DNA of 64,000 bases, taken from the NCBI RefSeq assembly GCF_029962835.1, contig NC_080591.1, forward strand, positions 39,811,501 through 39,875,500, read 5' to 3'. Position 1 is the stretch's first letter. The number at the start of each line of letters is the position of its first letter. Positions 34,312-46,229 of the stretch are shown here, in pieces. The notes under the pieces are model-generated. The model was not told where the DNA came from, ran no database searches, and worked only from the letters and a program-made list of their open reading frames with translations. The stretch comes from Magnolia sinica. Its lineage: Eukaryota; Streptophyta; Magnoliopsida; Magnoliales; Magnoliaceae. A program made the translations under genes and the position numbers.

Positions 34312-34960
34312 TCCCAACCTAAAATTTACATTGTCCTTAATGTAAAAGAAATAAGCATGATTTGCAAAAGAGACAACATAATTGAAGGAGAAGTGATGGA
34401 ATGATAGTACCTGATGAAGGAATTTTGAGGCTTTTTCCAAAGAATCTCAACATGGAGGTGGGTTAGCACAAGAATTAACCGACCAAAAAGAAAACTATCC
34501 TAAAAAAAGAGAAAGCAAACTATCCTAAAACAGCGGAAGCAAACTATCCTAGTTCTAAAGTCTATGAAAGCAATAAATCTAACTATAACCCCGTCAGACT
34601 AGGAGGTCAATCCTGGTAAACAGGATTAATCAGAGGTATGGACATGTCCTATGAATCAAATTACTTAAAAAATGACTTTAATCGATGTCCATTTACTTTG
34701 AATTCAATGTCAATATTCAGATTCTTTATCTCAATAGCCCCATGAGGATAAACATTGGTAATAGTGAAGGGGCCGGTCCAACGAGATTGAACCTTACCCG
34801 GAAAGAGATGTAACTAAGAATTGTACAAGAAGACTTTTTGACGTGGTGTGAATAATTTTCGAAGAATGTGTTGATCATGAAACACCTCATCCTGTCCTTG
34901 TAAATTCTTGAGTTCTAGTATGCATCGTTCTGGATTTCTTTAAGTTCATTTTACTGAAGT
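34312..34960 (-). other. 3' untranslated region of Athila copy A2
   Basis: Same region as 10504-11174, with polypurine stretch at the LTR2 edge. No env-like ORF. Confidence 0.65.
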
Positions 34961-36262
34961 TTACATAGCGAGCCAGCATTGTCCAAATTGAAATTCAAAA
35001 TTTTAATAGCCCAGTAGGCTCTATGTTCCAACTCCACAGGCAAGTGGCAAGCCTTCCCATAGACAAGTCTAAAGGGAGACATTCTAATAGGGGTCTTAAA
35101 TGCAGTATGGTGAGCCTATAAGGCATCGGTTAATCAGATTGACCAATCCGTACAGTCGGGGTTAATCGTCCTTTCCAAGATGTGTTTAATTTTCCTATTG
35201 AAAATCTCAGCTTGTATACTTGTTTGTGTGTGGCATGGAGTGCTCACTTTGTGGGAGATGTCATATTTCTTCATTAAGTTCGTAAATGGCCTATTACAAA
35301 AATGTGAACCTTCATCACTAATGATGGCTCGAGGCATTCCGAACTAGGAAAGGATGTTCTCTTTTAAGAATTTAATGAGCATTTGATGGTCATTGTTCTG
35401 GCATGGAATCGCTTCGATCCATTTAGTGACATAGTCTACGGCAAGCAAAATATATAAATTTTTGAAAGATTGAGGGAATGGTCCCATGAAATCGATGCCC
35501 TAGCAATCAAATGCTTCAATGATTAGAATAGGATTCAAGGGCATCATATTTCAATGGGACAATGCTCCCTATTTCTAATAACACTCACAAGCTTTGTAAA
35601 ACTCATGATAGTCCTTGAACATATTGGGCCAGTAAAAGCCGCACTACAGAATCTTGGCCATGGTCTTTTTGATAGAAAAGTGACCACCACAAGCCTAAGA
35701 ATGACAGAAGGAGATGACACTTTGGTGTTCATTGTCTGGCACACATCTCCTTAAGATTTGGTTTGGGAATTATTTAAATAAATACGGATTATTCCAGATG
35801 AACTTATGAACCTCAGTGAAGAATTTTTTCTTCTCTTGTGCAATCCAATGTGTTGGTGTGAAACCTGTGGCAAGATAATTAGCAATATCAGCAAACCAAT
35901 GTGAATGGGAGACTTTGAACAATTGTTCGTCAGGGAATATGTCATTTATAAGTATTGTCTCAAGGGAATCAGAGAGATCAAGGCGAGAAAGATGGTCAGC
36001 CATTTCGTTCTCTACTCCCTTTTTATCTTTTATCTCTAAATGAAATTCTTAGAGTAGGAGGATCCATCTTATTAGGTGGGGATTAACATCATTCATAGAA
36101 AGAAGATGCTTGAATGTCGCATGATCTGTGTAAATGACGATATTGGATCCGATCAAGTAAGACCTAAATTTGTCCAAAGCGAACATTATGGCTAAGAGTT
36201 CTTTTTATGTAGTAGAGTAGTTCACGTAGGCAAATTTAGAGTTCTACTTGCGTAATGAATAA
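34961..36262 (-). pseudogene. Athila-like RNase H-integrase (copy A2, heavily broken)
   Basis: The counterpart of 11175-12551, but split by stops. Recognisable pieces: MADHLSRLDLSDSLETILIN (36003), and the integrase core second Asp and Glu region [20 protein letters not shown] with HTQTSIQAEIFNRKIKHI (35337-35134). An RNase H stretch near 36240-36060 is cut at about 36262, where gag zinc-knuckle sequence is joined directly. RT and protease of this copy have therefore been deleted. Confidence 0.8.
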
Positions 36263-36487
36263 CGTATGGCAATTTTCAGTTGTATGTATGTTGAAAGCAC
36301 AGATACCACAAACAACTTCCTTAGCCTTATCCTTCTTAAGTTCCATGGCCTCGACCTTCCTTGCGAGACTAGCCACTTTAACATTTATATCATCATCCTC
36401 TTTCAGCAAGTATATCCCACCTCTCTCCCTTACTCGAGTAAGCTTAGATGTGGTGCTAGGTTTTGGGGTGATGTCCCATGATTGTGT
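36263..36487 (-). pseudogene. Athila-like gag fragment (copy A2) at element C insertion
   Basis: Encodes GIYLLKEDDDINVKVASLAR and KDKAKEVVCGICAFNIHTTE, the zinc-knuckle entry, very close to copy A1 (5229-5092). It ends at 36487 against element C. The rest of this gag resumes at 49352. A 117-codon open frame across 36236-36589 is a chimera of this gag and the LTR and is not a gene. Confidence 0.8.
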
Positions 36488-38039
36488 TGTCATGCCCCAA
36501 ACTCGAAAAACAGGCTTACAAAATTCTCGATCGCCGAATCCAGTGCCGACAGCCTCTATAGTACCCCATTCTTGGCTCCCAGCGCCCATACACTAGGTTT
36601 CGATTCTGGGATCCTACAAGGAGGATTTTCAGTGTGAATTTTTTTTAAAATGAGGAGCATAACCACAAGTGTACCCAAATCACAAAGGCAACATCGTCAT
36701 CAGATATCCACTAATATCAAAATCTTAAGTACAATACTTGAAGAAAAAATATAAGATAAATGCCAAAAGCTCCAGAAGCTCTGTCGCACGCTCCTTCCTA
36801 AGCTCGACTGCGTCTTATCGTCACCTACACACATCTATCATGAATACATTTATAGAAAGCTTCATCTAGGCCAACCTAAATGCCAAATGTCATCGATGTA
36901 ATGCAATATGCAGATCCTGGCGAGCCCACAATATCATCAACCTTATTCAGGCTATGTAATACAGAAGCATAATAAACCAAATGCTATGTGCTGAGGATGC
37001 AATGCAATATGCAGTGGGAAAGAAATGACCAAACTGAAGTGTGAAGTCGGGATGATAGTACGTAATATCGCAAGATGTGGGGTCCATCACAAGGGACTTC
37101 TATCCAAACTAGTCTCATACCTAAATTTGGATAGCCAGACTCAATGTGGTAAATTCCTGATCTCAAGTTGGTCACGCGCCCCCAACAAAAATCCTAGCCA
37201 TTGAGAAGGTACGTATAACAAATTAGTTGCGCACCACCAACCCGAGTGGATAGTGAATAAATGAATGAATGAGTAAAATGCTGAGTATGCAACTCTTACT
37301 CAATAAGTTCACATATCAGTACCGTACATCTCTGGGATCATCACTGAGGTTTAGTACACTTTACGCCAGCTTGCCGCCCCATCAAGCGCACAACTGGGTA
37401 AGTGGAAGAGACCTCACTATTTGCCTACCAATATCGACTCGGCTCGTCACTAGTGGACCCATTTATGAGCTGATCAGACTCAGCCTAATATGGCCTACTC
37501 TCTCAAGAGGGTAAGGCTACACCCACTCCCAACTGATCACGACACAGTGGGAGATGCGGCCTACCGGTATACGGCCCTTATACACTTATATATATCTACT
37601 CGGTCTAGACATTGGGGCTTCCCCTGGCCTTAGAGGTTTAGGAATTTTCACCTAGGGACATCTATCGCACCCGTATGTTAGAACCAAACATTTTTGGTGT
37701 CCCATCGGGCCATGTCGTGGAGGCCACGGCCCTGATGTCACTAGGGTGTACGGTGATCATATCACAAAATGTGAGATGCATAAGTCATACCATCCAGTCA
37801 TGCATCAAACCTACACATACCGTGCGCTCATGTGGGGCAACTCCGTCATTTAGGGAGTCCCAAAAACAATCAGCCCAATGACACATGCTATGCTCAATCA
37901 CTCCTCATAACAAGCATGCAGATGATGCGTATAGGCATGTATCATGAAATATACCAAGCATGATTATAATCACATACATCATACTGTGCTGGTATAAGAC
38001 GGCTCATGGCCCATATAGGTGAATAGGTGGTGTACAATG

Positions 38040-38270
38040 ATCACCAAAACATGGTGGGTCTCACAATTAGGCCTCATACAATCACAATGAGCCTTATACA
38101 ATCACAATGAGCCTCATACAATCACAACAGGCCTCATATCATCACAATGAATCTTATACTATCATAATGAGTCTCATACAATCATAATGGGCCTACATGG
38201 TCACTCACATGGTCATAAAGGGCCTCATATAACAATTAACCTTACGATGACCTTATACAATCATAATGCT
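38040..38270 (+). repeat. Tandem ATCACAATGAGCCTCATACA repeat
   Basis: About nine copies of a roughly 20-base unit (CTCATACAATCACAATGAGC and variants) within family C copy 1. Not seen as a clean array in the other copies. Confidence 0.8.
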
Positions 38271-38829
38271 ATACTAACACATACTTAGTGCATATACTAA
38301 CATAGTTGTAATCAGTGATCGGCCTATATATGGCGGGGTCCATAAATAGACAGCAAACTCATAACATGAGGGTCAATCCTCAACTGTGGATATACTAAAT
38401 CTAATGACATGGATCCTTCCATCTACGGTGATGATGAACTCTCCTCATATCAAGGTTGGGCCTAGGTGGCCTACCTATGGTCCTAAGGATTCATAATGGG
38501 CTTCCTTCACCATACCATCATATGGCCCACTAAATGCCCTACGGGGCCCAAATAAGTCCTAGATAAACTCCAAGATTAAAAACAACCCTACTGGTAACAA
38601 ATGGGGGCCCAACATTTTGGGTTAACCCAATAAGAATAGATGGATCATGCAATTATCAATGGAGCCCAATGATCAGGGTTAACCCACTTAGAGGAGGATG
38701 AGAATGAGCCTAACAAAGGCTTAAGGGAAGGTCACAATGTGGACATTTAACCATCATTACCCATCAACGTGGACATTTAACCAACATAACTCCCAAGGAG
38801 TGGCCCACATAAAGCCAAACATATAGTGG

Positions 38830-39110
38830 GGATCATGGCCTCACTCAAGGGCCTAATATATATATTGGGCCTCATCATATATGCCATATATATATTGCAT
38901 CGGGCCTCATCACATGGGCCTCTTATACATTACATTGGGCCTCATCATATGGGCCTCTCATATATCATAATGGGCCTCATCAAATGGGCCATATATAGTT
39001 CTCATTAGGCCTCTCTAGATGGGTCACAAATACATCATATTGGGCCACATCCCATGGGCCTCATATACATCACAATGGGCCCCATCACTTGGGCCAACCG
39101 GGCATCCAAC
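38830..39110 (+). repeat. Tandem GGGCCTCATCATATGGGCC repeat
   Basis: Units of about 35-40 bases containing CATACATCACATTGGGCCTC and ATGGGCC, repeated with variation. The same unit type forms longer arrays at 52660-52940 and 53450-54060, and inverted at 43910-44220. Confidence 0.8.
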
Positions 39111-39119
39111 CAATGGATG

Positions 39120-40560
39120 GTCTGGATAATAATGAACATCACAGTGGGTTTAACACGTACAATAGGTGGACCCTGCATGTACAACAGGTGGACCCTACAC
39201 GTACAACAAACGGACGGTGGCATGGGAGAAACACGAACATCGTGGTAGGTTCCACCGTCCCTGTTAGACGGTGTGGATAAACAACACATACCACATAGCC
39301 CACTGTCCCACATGGACGGTGTGGACAGAACAGATACATCAGGTGGTCCCACCATCCTCACATGTGGATGGTGGTGAATATAACACGTACACCATGGTGG
39401 GTCATGGACGGACGGTGTGATATATAAAACGTACATCATGTGGGGCCATTAACGGATGTTTAGAATAAAACCCTTACATTATGTGGGGCCCTTTGACGGC
39501 AGGGATAAAACAGATGCATCATGTGGGTCACTAGGATGAATGGTGTGTATACAACACATACATCATGTGAGTCCCACTAATATGGATGGTCTATCCGCTG
39601 GTGGGAGTCCACCATCCAGACTATGGACAGTATGGATATAACATATACATCATGGGTAGGTCCACATACGTGGCCCACCAGAGATTTAAATCCACCACAT
39701 TCTTAGATGGTATGGATAAATTACACACGTCCAGGTGGGTCCATGTGGTGGACGGTGTGAATGAAATAATTACACCATGTGGACCCACGTCCAAGCAATG
39801 GACGGTGGTATGCTCCACCTGATATTTGAATTTGTCTCATTCCAAGGACCATGGCCTGGGAGTTAGATGGATGGTGTGGATAAATCACACATACCTCGTG
39901 TGGGACATAGAACTTGCTGACGTCACATACGGCAGCTACATAGCTGGTGTGAGATACTCCACCCAATCAGCTTCCCACCGTCTAAGGATTGGAAGGTGTG
40001 GATACTACACATGCCTCATGATCAGACCCTCGTGATAGATGGTTTGGATATAAAACATACCTCACGATTAGACGCTCGAAGCTTGCTGACGTCGACGCAG
40101 CAGCTGAAAATGGTGGTCCCCACCGTCCAGATGAATGGTGGGATAAAGTACATAAATCATGGTGGTTCCACAGATAAATGGTGTTAATAAAACCCATACA
40201 TCATAGTCGGCCCTACACAGCATGTCCAGATGGATGATGCTGATATGCAATACATACATCAAGGTGGGTCCCATCCCACACTTGCAACATGTGTGGGGTA
40301 GGCCCCACACATCTGCCAAATGGATGAGCAGTATAAACATAACACATACCTCATGAGCAGACCGCAGAACCTTCTGGCATAAGTACAACAGCGAAGCGAC
40401 TGCGTGGGACCCACTGTCCAAGGTCTGAATGGTGTGGATCCAGCACATGCAAGGTCGGTCCACTCATGTGGCCCACCAGAGCACTGGATTAGCTAATACT
40501 TGTGTTCTCACCATCTAGGTCAGTCCGGGCAGTGTGGATCATACATCATAGTGGGATACA
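39120..40560 (+). repeat. Dispersed GGTGTGGATAAAACATACAT / GTGGGTCCCACC repeats
   Basis: Units of about 60-70 bases, each with GATGGACGGTGTGGATA, an AACACATACATCAT box and GGTGGGTCCCACC. Matching arrays: 47860-48900, 54270-55360, 61390-61530 and 62120-62430, and reversed at 42880-43600. They build most of the outer half of family C LTRs. No protein-coding pattern. Confidence 0.75.
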
Positions 40561-40968
40561 CAATACATGGGAGAGAGAGAGAGAGAGACGTGCGGTGATG
40601 GAGGGAGCTCCGCCACTATGAGCTCCCTTCTATGATACAATGTTTACATCAAGATGGGTCCAAAATCATGTGGGCCCGAAATTAAAAATCAAGATCTAGT
40701 GCTATGAACACCCACCTATGGTTCTCTTATTTAGCTCCTTGGAATCCTAAACTCCTTGGCTTCAACTTTAATATAGGATGATGAAGATTGAAGGGTTAGA
40801 TGGTGAGATGTGGGGGTAGGAAGTGGGCCTTGCTCTTTTCTCTCCTTAGGATTTTCTCTCTTAGTTGCTTGGAATTGTAGAGAGAATGAGAGGGAGAGAG
40901 AAGGTGATGGGATGAAAAAGATGGGATGGATGGGAGAGAGGGATGGTGTGGTGTAAGAAAGGGATGGG

Positions 40969-40970
<2 letters not shown>

Positions 40971-41004
<34 letters not shown>
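40971..41004. repeat. (GA)n microsatellite in family C LTR
   Basis: Seventeen GA units. The equivalent LTR position in the inverted copy is the (TC)n tract at 42577-42656; in copy 4 (about 55720-55735) it is short. Confidence 0.9.
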
Positions 41005-41009
<5 letters not shown>

Positions 41010-41385
41010 AATTGACTTTAGGAATGGCTTATGTAAGAGGGGGATGGGCTACGTATGGGTTGAATACTTGCTTGTACTTGATTGATTGATGTGATAGATT
41101 GGGTAGAGATTCTCTAGGGATTCGAAACGCATGGCGTTTCCTCAAAATATATGCAGGCCCATAACTCCTGGCCTGAGTATCACATCGGCACAAGAGACAT
41201 GGCGTTGGAACCGCAGTGACGGTATGGTCACAAGGGTATAAGTCTTGGGTAAAGTCAACTTGGGTTGGTAAGGTGCAACTCAGGGTCGGCACAAAATGCC
41301 GACTACAGGTCGCAGGTTATCAGAATTTGATGGGTAGGATCATGGGGGTCTAAGGAACGATATAGACTAAGAAACAGGCCTTACA

Positions 41386-42087
41386 GCTCTTCCCTCCTAA
41401 TAAAAATTTCATCCTTGAAATTTACATTATAACGCAACTAGACAGAGCTCACAAAGGAAGGGAAACTAAATCATTATATAATATATATATATAACCAGAA
41501 CCACTACATACAATCAACATCAAAGAGATGGGGACAACCCTTGCAAACCTCAACATTGCTTCCAAGAAGCCTCATCTACACTAGATGACTAATCTATCAA
41601 GATGATCCTAAGGCCTGGTCGCACGAATCATCGATGAATCTTCATGATTGCTGAGGGTCCTACTGTGCTGCATAAACTCCACCCTAGGCTTATTAAGGAG
41701 GTGTTTGTCCCCTCTAAGGTCCCTGTTGCTGCTGCTGCTGCGTTACGGTGGCTTATACTACTACCTCTGCTGCTGTGGTCTCAGAGGCTGGCGTTACTGC
41801 TGCTGTGGGCGGGGACACTCCCACCTACGGTGTCCTATCCCACCGCATCTATAACAAATACCTAAGAACGGTCTCAGTGGCAGGGCTTGCCGAGGGTAGG
41901 GGTACTCCCAGATGCGAAGCCCCATCTCACCACATCTGAAGCATACACTTAAGGACTGATGCATAGGTGAGGCAAATGCTCGAAAGGACGGACGGTTCCT
42001 GTGCCTTTGTGGCCGTCGACGTCACTGGTGTTGGGAGCTATCGGAGGAGGCCTTCCTTTTTTCGGTCTCCTCCCTGGAAACATGGGG
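41386..42087 (-). pseudogene. Element C gag C-terminal part with two zinc knuckles
   Basis: Minus strand: HVSREETEKRKASSDSSQHQ, then CFRCGEMGLRIWEYP (41943-41905) and, 20 residues on, CYRCGGIGHRRWECP (41856-41814). The second is a full CCHC knuckle (C-x2-C-x4-H-x4-C) that would bind zinc and RNA. The first has lost its His (Leu) and last Cys (Tyr). Gln-, Pro- and Arg-rich sequence follows with stops. Between about 41640 and 41440 no domain is readable; protease, RT and integrase are absent. At 41440-41386 lies the pol C-terminal end and the purine tract. Gag resumes at 45809 beyond the inverted solo LTR. Confidence 0.75.
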
Positions 42088-42573
42088 TGTAAGGCCTGTA
42101 TCATAGCCTGTACCATTCCATAGGTTTTCACGGTCCGAATTCCAGCAACCCTCGACCTATATCCGACATTTACGTGCGATCCTAAGCCGAGTCCTGCACA
42201 TCAGAGTTAACTCGACTCAAACCTTGTACCCTAGCGACCGCGCCGTCACCGTGGTTCCAACACCGTGACTCGCGCACCGATTTGATACCCAGGCTAGGAG
42301 ATGTGAGCTCACATTCATTCCAAAGAAACACCATGCGTTGCAAATTCTGAGTGAATCTCTACAATATGTCCCATCAATCAAGTCAAGTACACCCTTTATA
42401 CCCCAATGCCACCTCACCCTATCCCAAGTACAACCACCCATTCCCTCTTTTCCCAAGTCAACTCTCTCTCTCTCTCTCCACCGATTCCACCTTTACACAA
42501 ATTTCAACCCAACCCATGCTTTCCCATTCCCATCCCTTATAACAACCACTCCCTCCATCCCTTTTCATCCATC

Positions 42574-42576
<3 letters not shown>

Positions 42577-42652
<76 letters not shown>

Positions 42653-42656
42653 TCTC
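42577..42656. repeat. (TC)n microsatellite
   Basis: About 40 TC units with two small interruptions, in the family C solo LTR. Confidence 0.95.
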
Positions 42657-43909
42657 ATTTTTATCTTCACTCTCCAAACCCAAGAGCAAACACCAAATGT
42701 CCAAGCTCTTTCCCAAATCTAAGTGTGGCCCATTTTCCTACCCTCTCATCTCCCATTGATGTGGGACCCTTATGAAGTAGGCATTGTATAAGGGTGGGCC
42801 CATTACTGGCAGGGTCCCTTCCCTTTCACGATGTTCTCTCTCGCCTTTTCTCTTTTTTATTATGTGATAATGATGTATGTGGCCCACCTAATCTAGGCCG
42901 TCCATGTGTTGGGCCCCACCTCACTGCCTGTCCAACGGATGGGCCTGGACTGGATGAAGCAAAAACACGAATATCAGCTAATCCAAAGCTCTGGTGGGCC
43001 ACCACGTGGGCCCCATTCGTTGCATGTGTGCAACTGTCCATTCATGTGGGGCCTACCATGATGGATGTGTATAACATCCAGACCGTCCATTCATGTGAGG
43101 CCTACCATGATGGATGTGTTTCATCAGGCCGTCCGTCTAGCATCTCTGGACGCTAGACACTGACACCTCTCACTCTCTCTCACACACACACATATATATG
43201 ATATAAAATATTATATAATATAATATATTATATTAGCAATAGATGTTATGGTGGGTCACTCCCACGTGGGACCCACCGTACCTACAGCAGCTGTATAGCA
43301 ACTGTATCAATGTCCGCTACCCTGATGAGAGGAGAGATCCTCACCATCCAAAAGTCTAGATGGTGGGACTCACTGTAATGCATGGTTTCATCCACACCGT
43401 CCCTGGTTGGGATGGTGGATTCTCACCAGATGATGCATGTGTTGTATCCTCTACTGTCCATCCAATTATGTGGGGCCACCGTGATATATGGGTTTTGCCA
43501 CAGTCCAGTACGCTGGACAGGTGGGACCCACCGTTGATGTATGTGATACATCTAAGTTGTCCATCAATTTGGCTAGCTTGCATCAATGCTTGGGAAGAAA
43601 AATAAAACAGATTTAGTATCAAGTGGACCACACTACAAAAAATAGTGGAGTTGGACATCTACCATTGAAACCCCTTTGGGTTACAGAAGTTTTGAATTAA
43701 TATAATATTTGTTTTTCCTCCCTGTTCAGGTCTTTGTGACCTTATGAACAGACTGGATGGGAAATAAATACTATGGTGGGGCCCACTGGAATTTAACTAT
43801 TGAAATCATTATCACCACTGCCATTTGTGGTATGGTCCAGATGATCCTTTGGATATGATTCATTTTTTTATATAATGCTCTATAATGATCTCTAACAATG
43901 GATGAATGG

Positions 43910-44103
43910 TGTATTGGAATCAGCCCATTGATTTGACCCATTTGAATCAGCCCATTTAAATCAGCCCATTTGATTTGGCCCATTAATTCGGCCTATTTGA
44001 ATCGGCCCATTTGATTCAGCCCATTTAATTCGACCTGTTAAATCGACCCATTTGATTCGGCCCATTTGCCCATTTAATTCGGCCCATTGGATACGGCCCG
44101 ATG

Positions 44104-44104
<1 letters not shown>
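43910..44104 (-). repeat. Tandem GGCCCATTTGATTC repeat
   Basis: About fifteen units of 13-16 bases (GGCCCATTTGAATC and variants) in direct succession. A local expansion of the GGGCC-type unit of family C LTRs. Confidence 0.85.

Positions 44105-44149
<45 letters not shown>
44105..44149. repeat. (AT)n microsatellite
   Basis: About 22 TA units. Perfectly self-complementary, so it can form a cruciform. It is flanked by GGCCCGATGT and TTGGCCCATG. Confidence 0.95.
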
Positions 44150-44152
<3 letters not shown>

Positions 44153-45808
44153 CCCATGAGTGAGGCCCAATGTATGCGTATATGCCCTATAAGCAAGGCC
44201 CATGATGATTTATATTAGGCCCTTGTATGAGGCTGTGGGCTCATTATATGAATAGCCCTATGAGCGTCATTCCTTGGGAGCAATGTTGGTTAAAGGACCA
44301 CATTGATGGACAATGATGATTGAACATCCACATTATGACCTTCCCTTAGGCCTTGTTAGGCCCATCCTCATCATTCTTTAGTGGGTTAACCCAAATGCTT
44401 CGACCCCATTGATTTTAATTGATCCATCATTGGCCTTCCATTTATGGACCCCGCCTTGCATCGAGGTTGATTATCAATGCTGATTATCGGTGCTGATTGC
44501 CAATACCGACTACCATTGCCGATTATGAGTTTGTGACAGCATATCGTTATGATACATGCCCATACGCATCATCTATATGTTTATTATGAGATGTGATTAG
44601 CCATTGCATATGCCATAGTGTAGGTGGTTTATGGGACTCCCTGATAGGCAGAGTTATCCCACATGATCGCACGATATGCGTAGGATTAATGCATGATTGG
44701 ACAGGGTGACTCATGTACTTTGCATTTGTGTGATTGTGATTACTATATGCCCTAGCGCATCAGAACCATAGCTTCCACAGACATAGTGGGTGGCCGGATT
44801 GGATGTTAGAAATATTATTTTTACCATCAGGGCACCATAGATGTCCTTGGGTGAAAATTCCTAAGCCCGATGGTACCAAAAGATGACTCTAACATCGAGA
44901 CCGAGTGGATACATGAGCGCACAAAGGCTGAATACCAGGAGGCCTCATCTCCCGCTATGTCATGGTCGGTTGGAAAGGGGTGTGCTCGTACCCACCCGAG
45001 GGTATAGGGCATTACTAGGCTGAGTTTAACCAGCTCGTGAATGGGTCCTCTATCGATGTGCAGGATAAGAATTAGAAGACTATTGGCCATGCGGATAGTG
45101 AGGTTTCTTACGCTCACTTGGACTGCGTGCCTGGGAAAGGGGCAGTGTCATTTGGAGTGTACTAAACCCCAGTGATTATCCATAGTGAGAACTGTACTGA
45201 TATTTAATGCTCTAGTGATGAGCTGCATTAATATGTAGATTTGGATGAGGATTGACATGCTTGATTTGCATCTTGCATCGTATGGTCTTGATATGGCCGA
45301 TAGCATTCATATCTTGAACCGCATAGCCTTGGTACGGCTGATTGCATTTATGTACTCATCAGTGTGATTTCGCATTATTCTGATATTGCATTCTGAGCAT
45401 GTTCATATTACACACACACTTACACCACCCTCTAAACTATCTATAAGTTTATGCACAATTGATGCGTGCAGGTGACGCTAGGACGCTGTAACAGCATTGA
45501 GAGTGGGGCGTGCAGCAGACTTTTGGAGCTTCCGATTCTATTATTGTATTTTCCCTTTATGCGCATTGTACTCAAAGCTTTTGCTCATAGTGGATTTGTG
45601 ATGATGTTATTGGTTGTTTGTGGGTTATGCTTATGGTTATGCTTATTACATATCAAAATCATGTTTGAAATCCTCCTTGTAGAATCCTAGGATTAGAACC
45701 TGGTGTATGGGTGCCGGGAGCCGAGAATGGGGTACTGTGGAGGCTGTCGGTGCCAGATTCAGCGATTGAAAATTTTATGAGCCCGGTTTCTGAGTTTGGG
45801 GCGTGACA

Positions 45809-46021
45809 CGAGGGATCAAGTCACCTATCATCGCATAGAAGGGAGCTCACGCACTCCTGTTCAGCCTGGGCGGGTGTATCCGTGGGTCGCCTACCCTGCC
45901 CCTGAAGAACTGCGATTATTGCCTGCAATATCTGCTAAAGCTGATCGGCACTCACTGATATGGTCGGGGCCGCACTAGTATCAGACGTGGGAGCCACTTG
46001 GCTTACTCTCTCGGGCATCAT
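45809..46021 (-). pseudogene. Element C gag, N-terminal end
   Basis: Minus-strand ATG at 46021: MMPERVSQVAPTSDTSAAPT, then ISVSADQL, a stop, QILQAIIAVLQGQGRRPTDT. Short hydrophilic N terminus like those of chromovirus gags. The frame ends at a stop near the solo LTR junction. The Retrotrans_gag core expected between this part and the zinc knuckles (41814-41943) is missing, so it was deleted before or after the solo LTR inserted. The start is the first ATG after the leader (46022-46212). Confidence 0.6.
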
Positions 46022-46212
46022 GTCCTACAGTATGGAACAAGGGCCTATTATCATTAGACACTCTCGAATATACACACGATGGGGAACTCTATCAGAAAGT
46101 CTTTAAGTTATTTGATCTCGGGGACCTAATCATTCTAAGTTCTCAACAATCATAGAGTGTAGGGTAGCTATCAGCAAATATGTAATGTTATCCTCAGGTA
46201 TTCCCAAGTTAT

Positions 46213-46224
46213 GCTCTGATACCA
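46213..46224 (-). promoter_or_regulatory. Primer-binding site, initiator tRNA-Met (element C)
   Basis: TGGTATCAGAGC on the minus strand, five bases from the 5' LTR edge. It fixes the minus-strand direction of element C and the LTR polarity of the whole family. Confidence 0.9.
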
Positions 46225-46229
46225 ACTTT

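Larger units (their letters stand above)
36488..41385 (-). mobile_element. Element C 3' LTR (family C copy 1)
   Basis: 4898 bp. On the minus strand it starts TGTAAGGCC after a GGAGGGAAGAG purine tract and ends TTTGGGGCATGACA. Left flank TGTGT. The middle is mostly degenerate tandem repeats: GGGCCTCATCATATGGGCC units at about 38830-39110 and GGTGTGGATAAAACATACAT / GGTGGGTCCCACC units at about 39120-40560. GA microsatellites lie at 40572-40588 and 40971-41004. Confidence 0.8.
42088..45808 (+). mobile_element. Solo LTR of family C, inverted inside element C (copy 2)
   Basis: 3721 bp, TGTAAGGCCTG to GGGGCGTGACA on the plus strand, flanked by gag sequence of element C. Flanks TGGGG and CGAGG look like a CGGGG duplication with one transition on each side. 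Contains a long (TC)n tract (42577-42656) and (AT)n (44105-44149). Its opposite orientation to copies 1 and 3 makes the region an interrupted inverted repeat. Translations such as repeated Ser-Leu from the TC tract are not genes. Confidence 0.8.

Noticed and set aside
36236..36589. 117-codon open frame on the minus strand
   Set aside because: It spans the junction between the family C LTR and Athila gag. Its N-terminal third is LTR sequence, so it is a chance fusion.
39035..40463. Open frames on both strands up to 134 codons
   Set aside because: Cys-, His- and Pro-rich translations of the GGTGTGGAT / GTGGGTCCCACC repeats. Equivalent frames are not conserved in the other LTR copies.
41644..41865. 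Leu-rich open frames suggesting a membrane protein
   Set aside because: They are antisense shadows of the Gln-rich gag region with zinc knuckles on the minus strand.
42338..42775. 145- and 117-codon open frames rich in Ser-Leu
   Set aside because: They are translations of the (TC)n microsatellite and surrounding C-rich LTR sequence, with no domain and in several frames at once.
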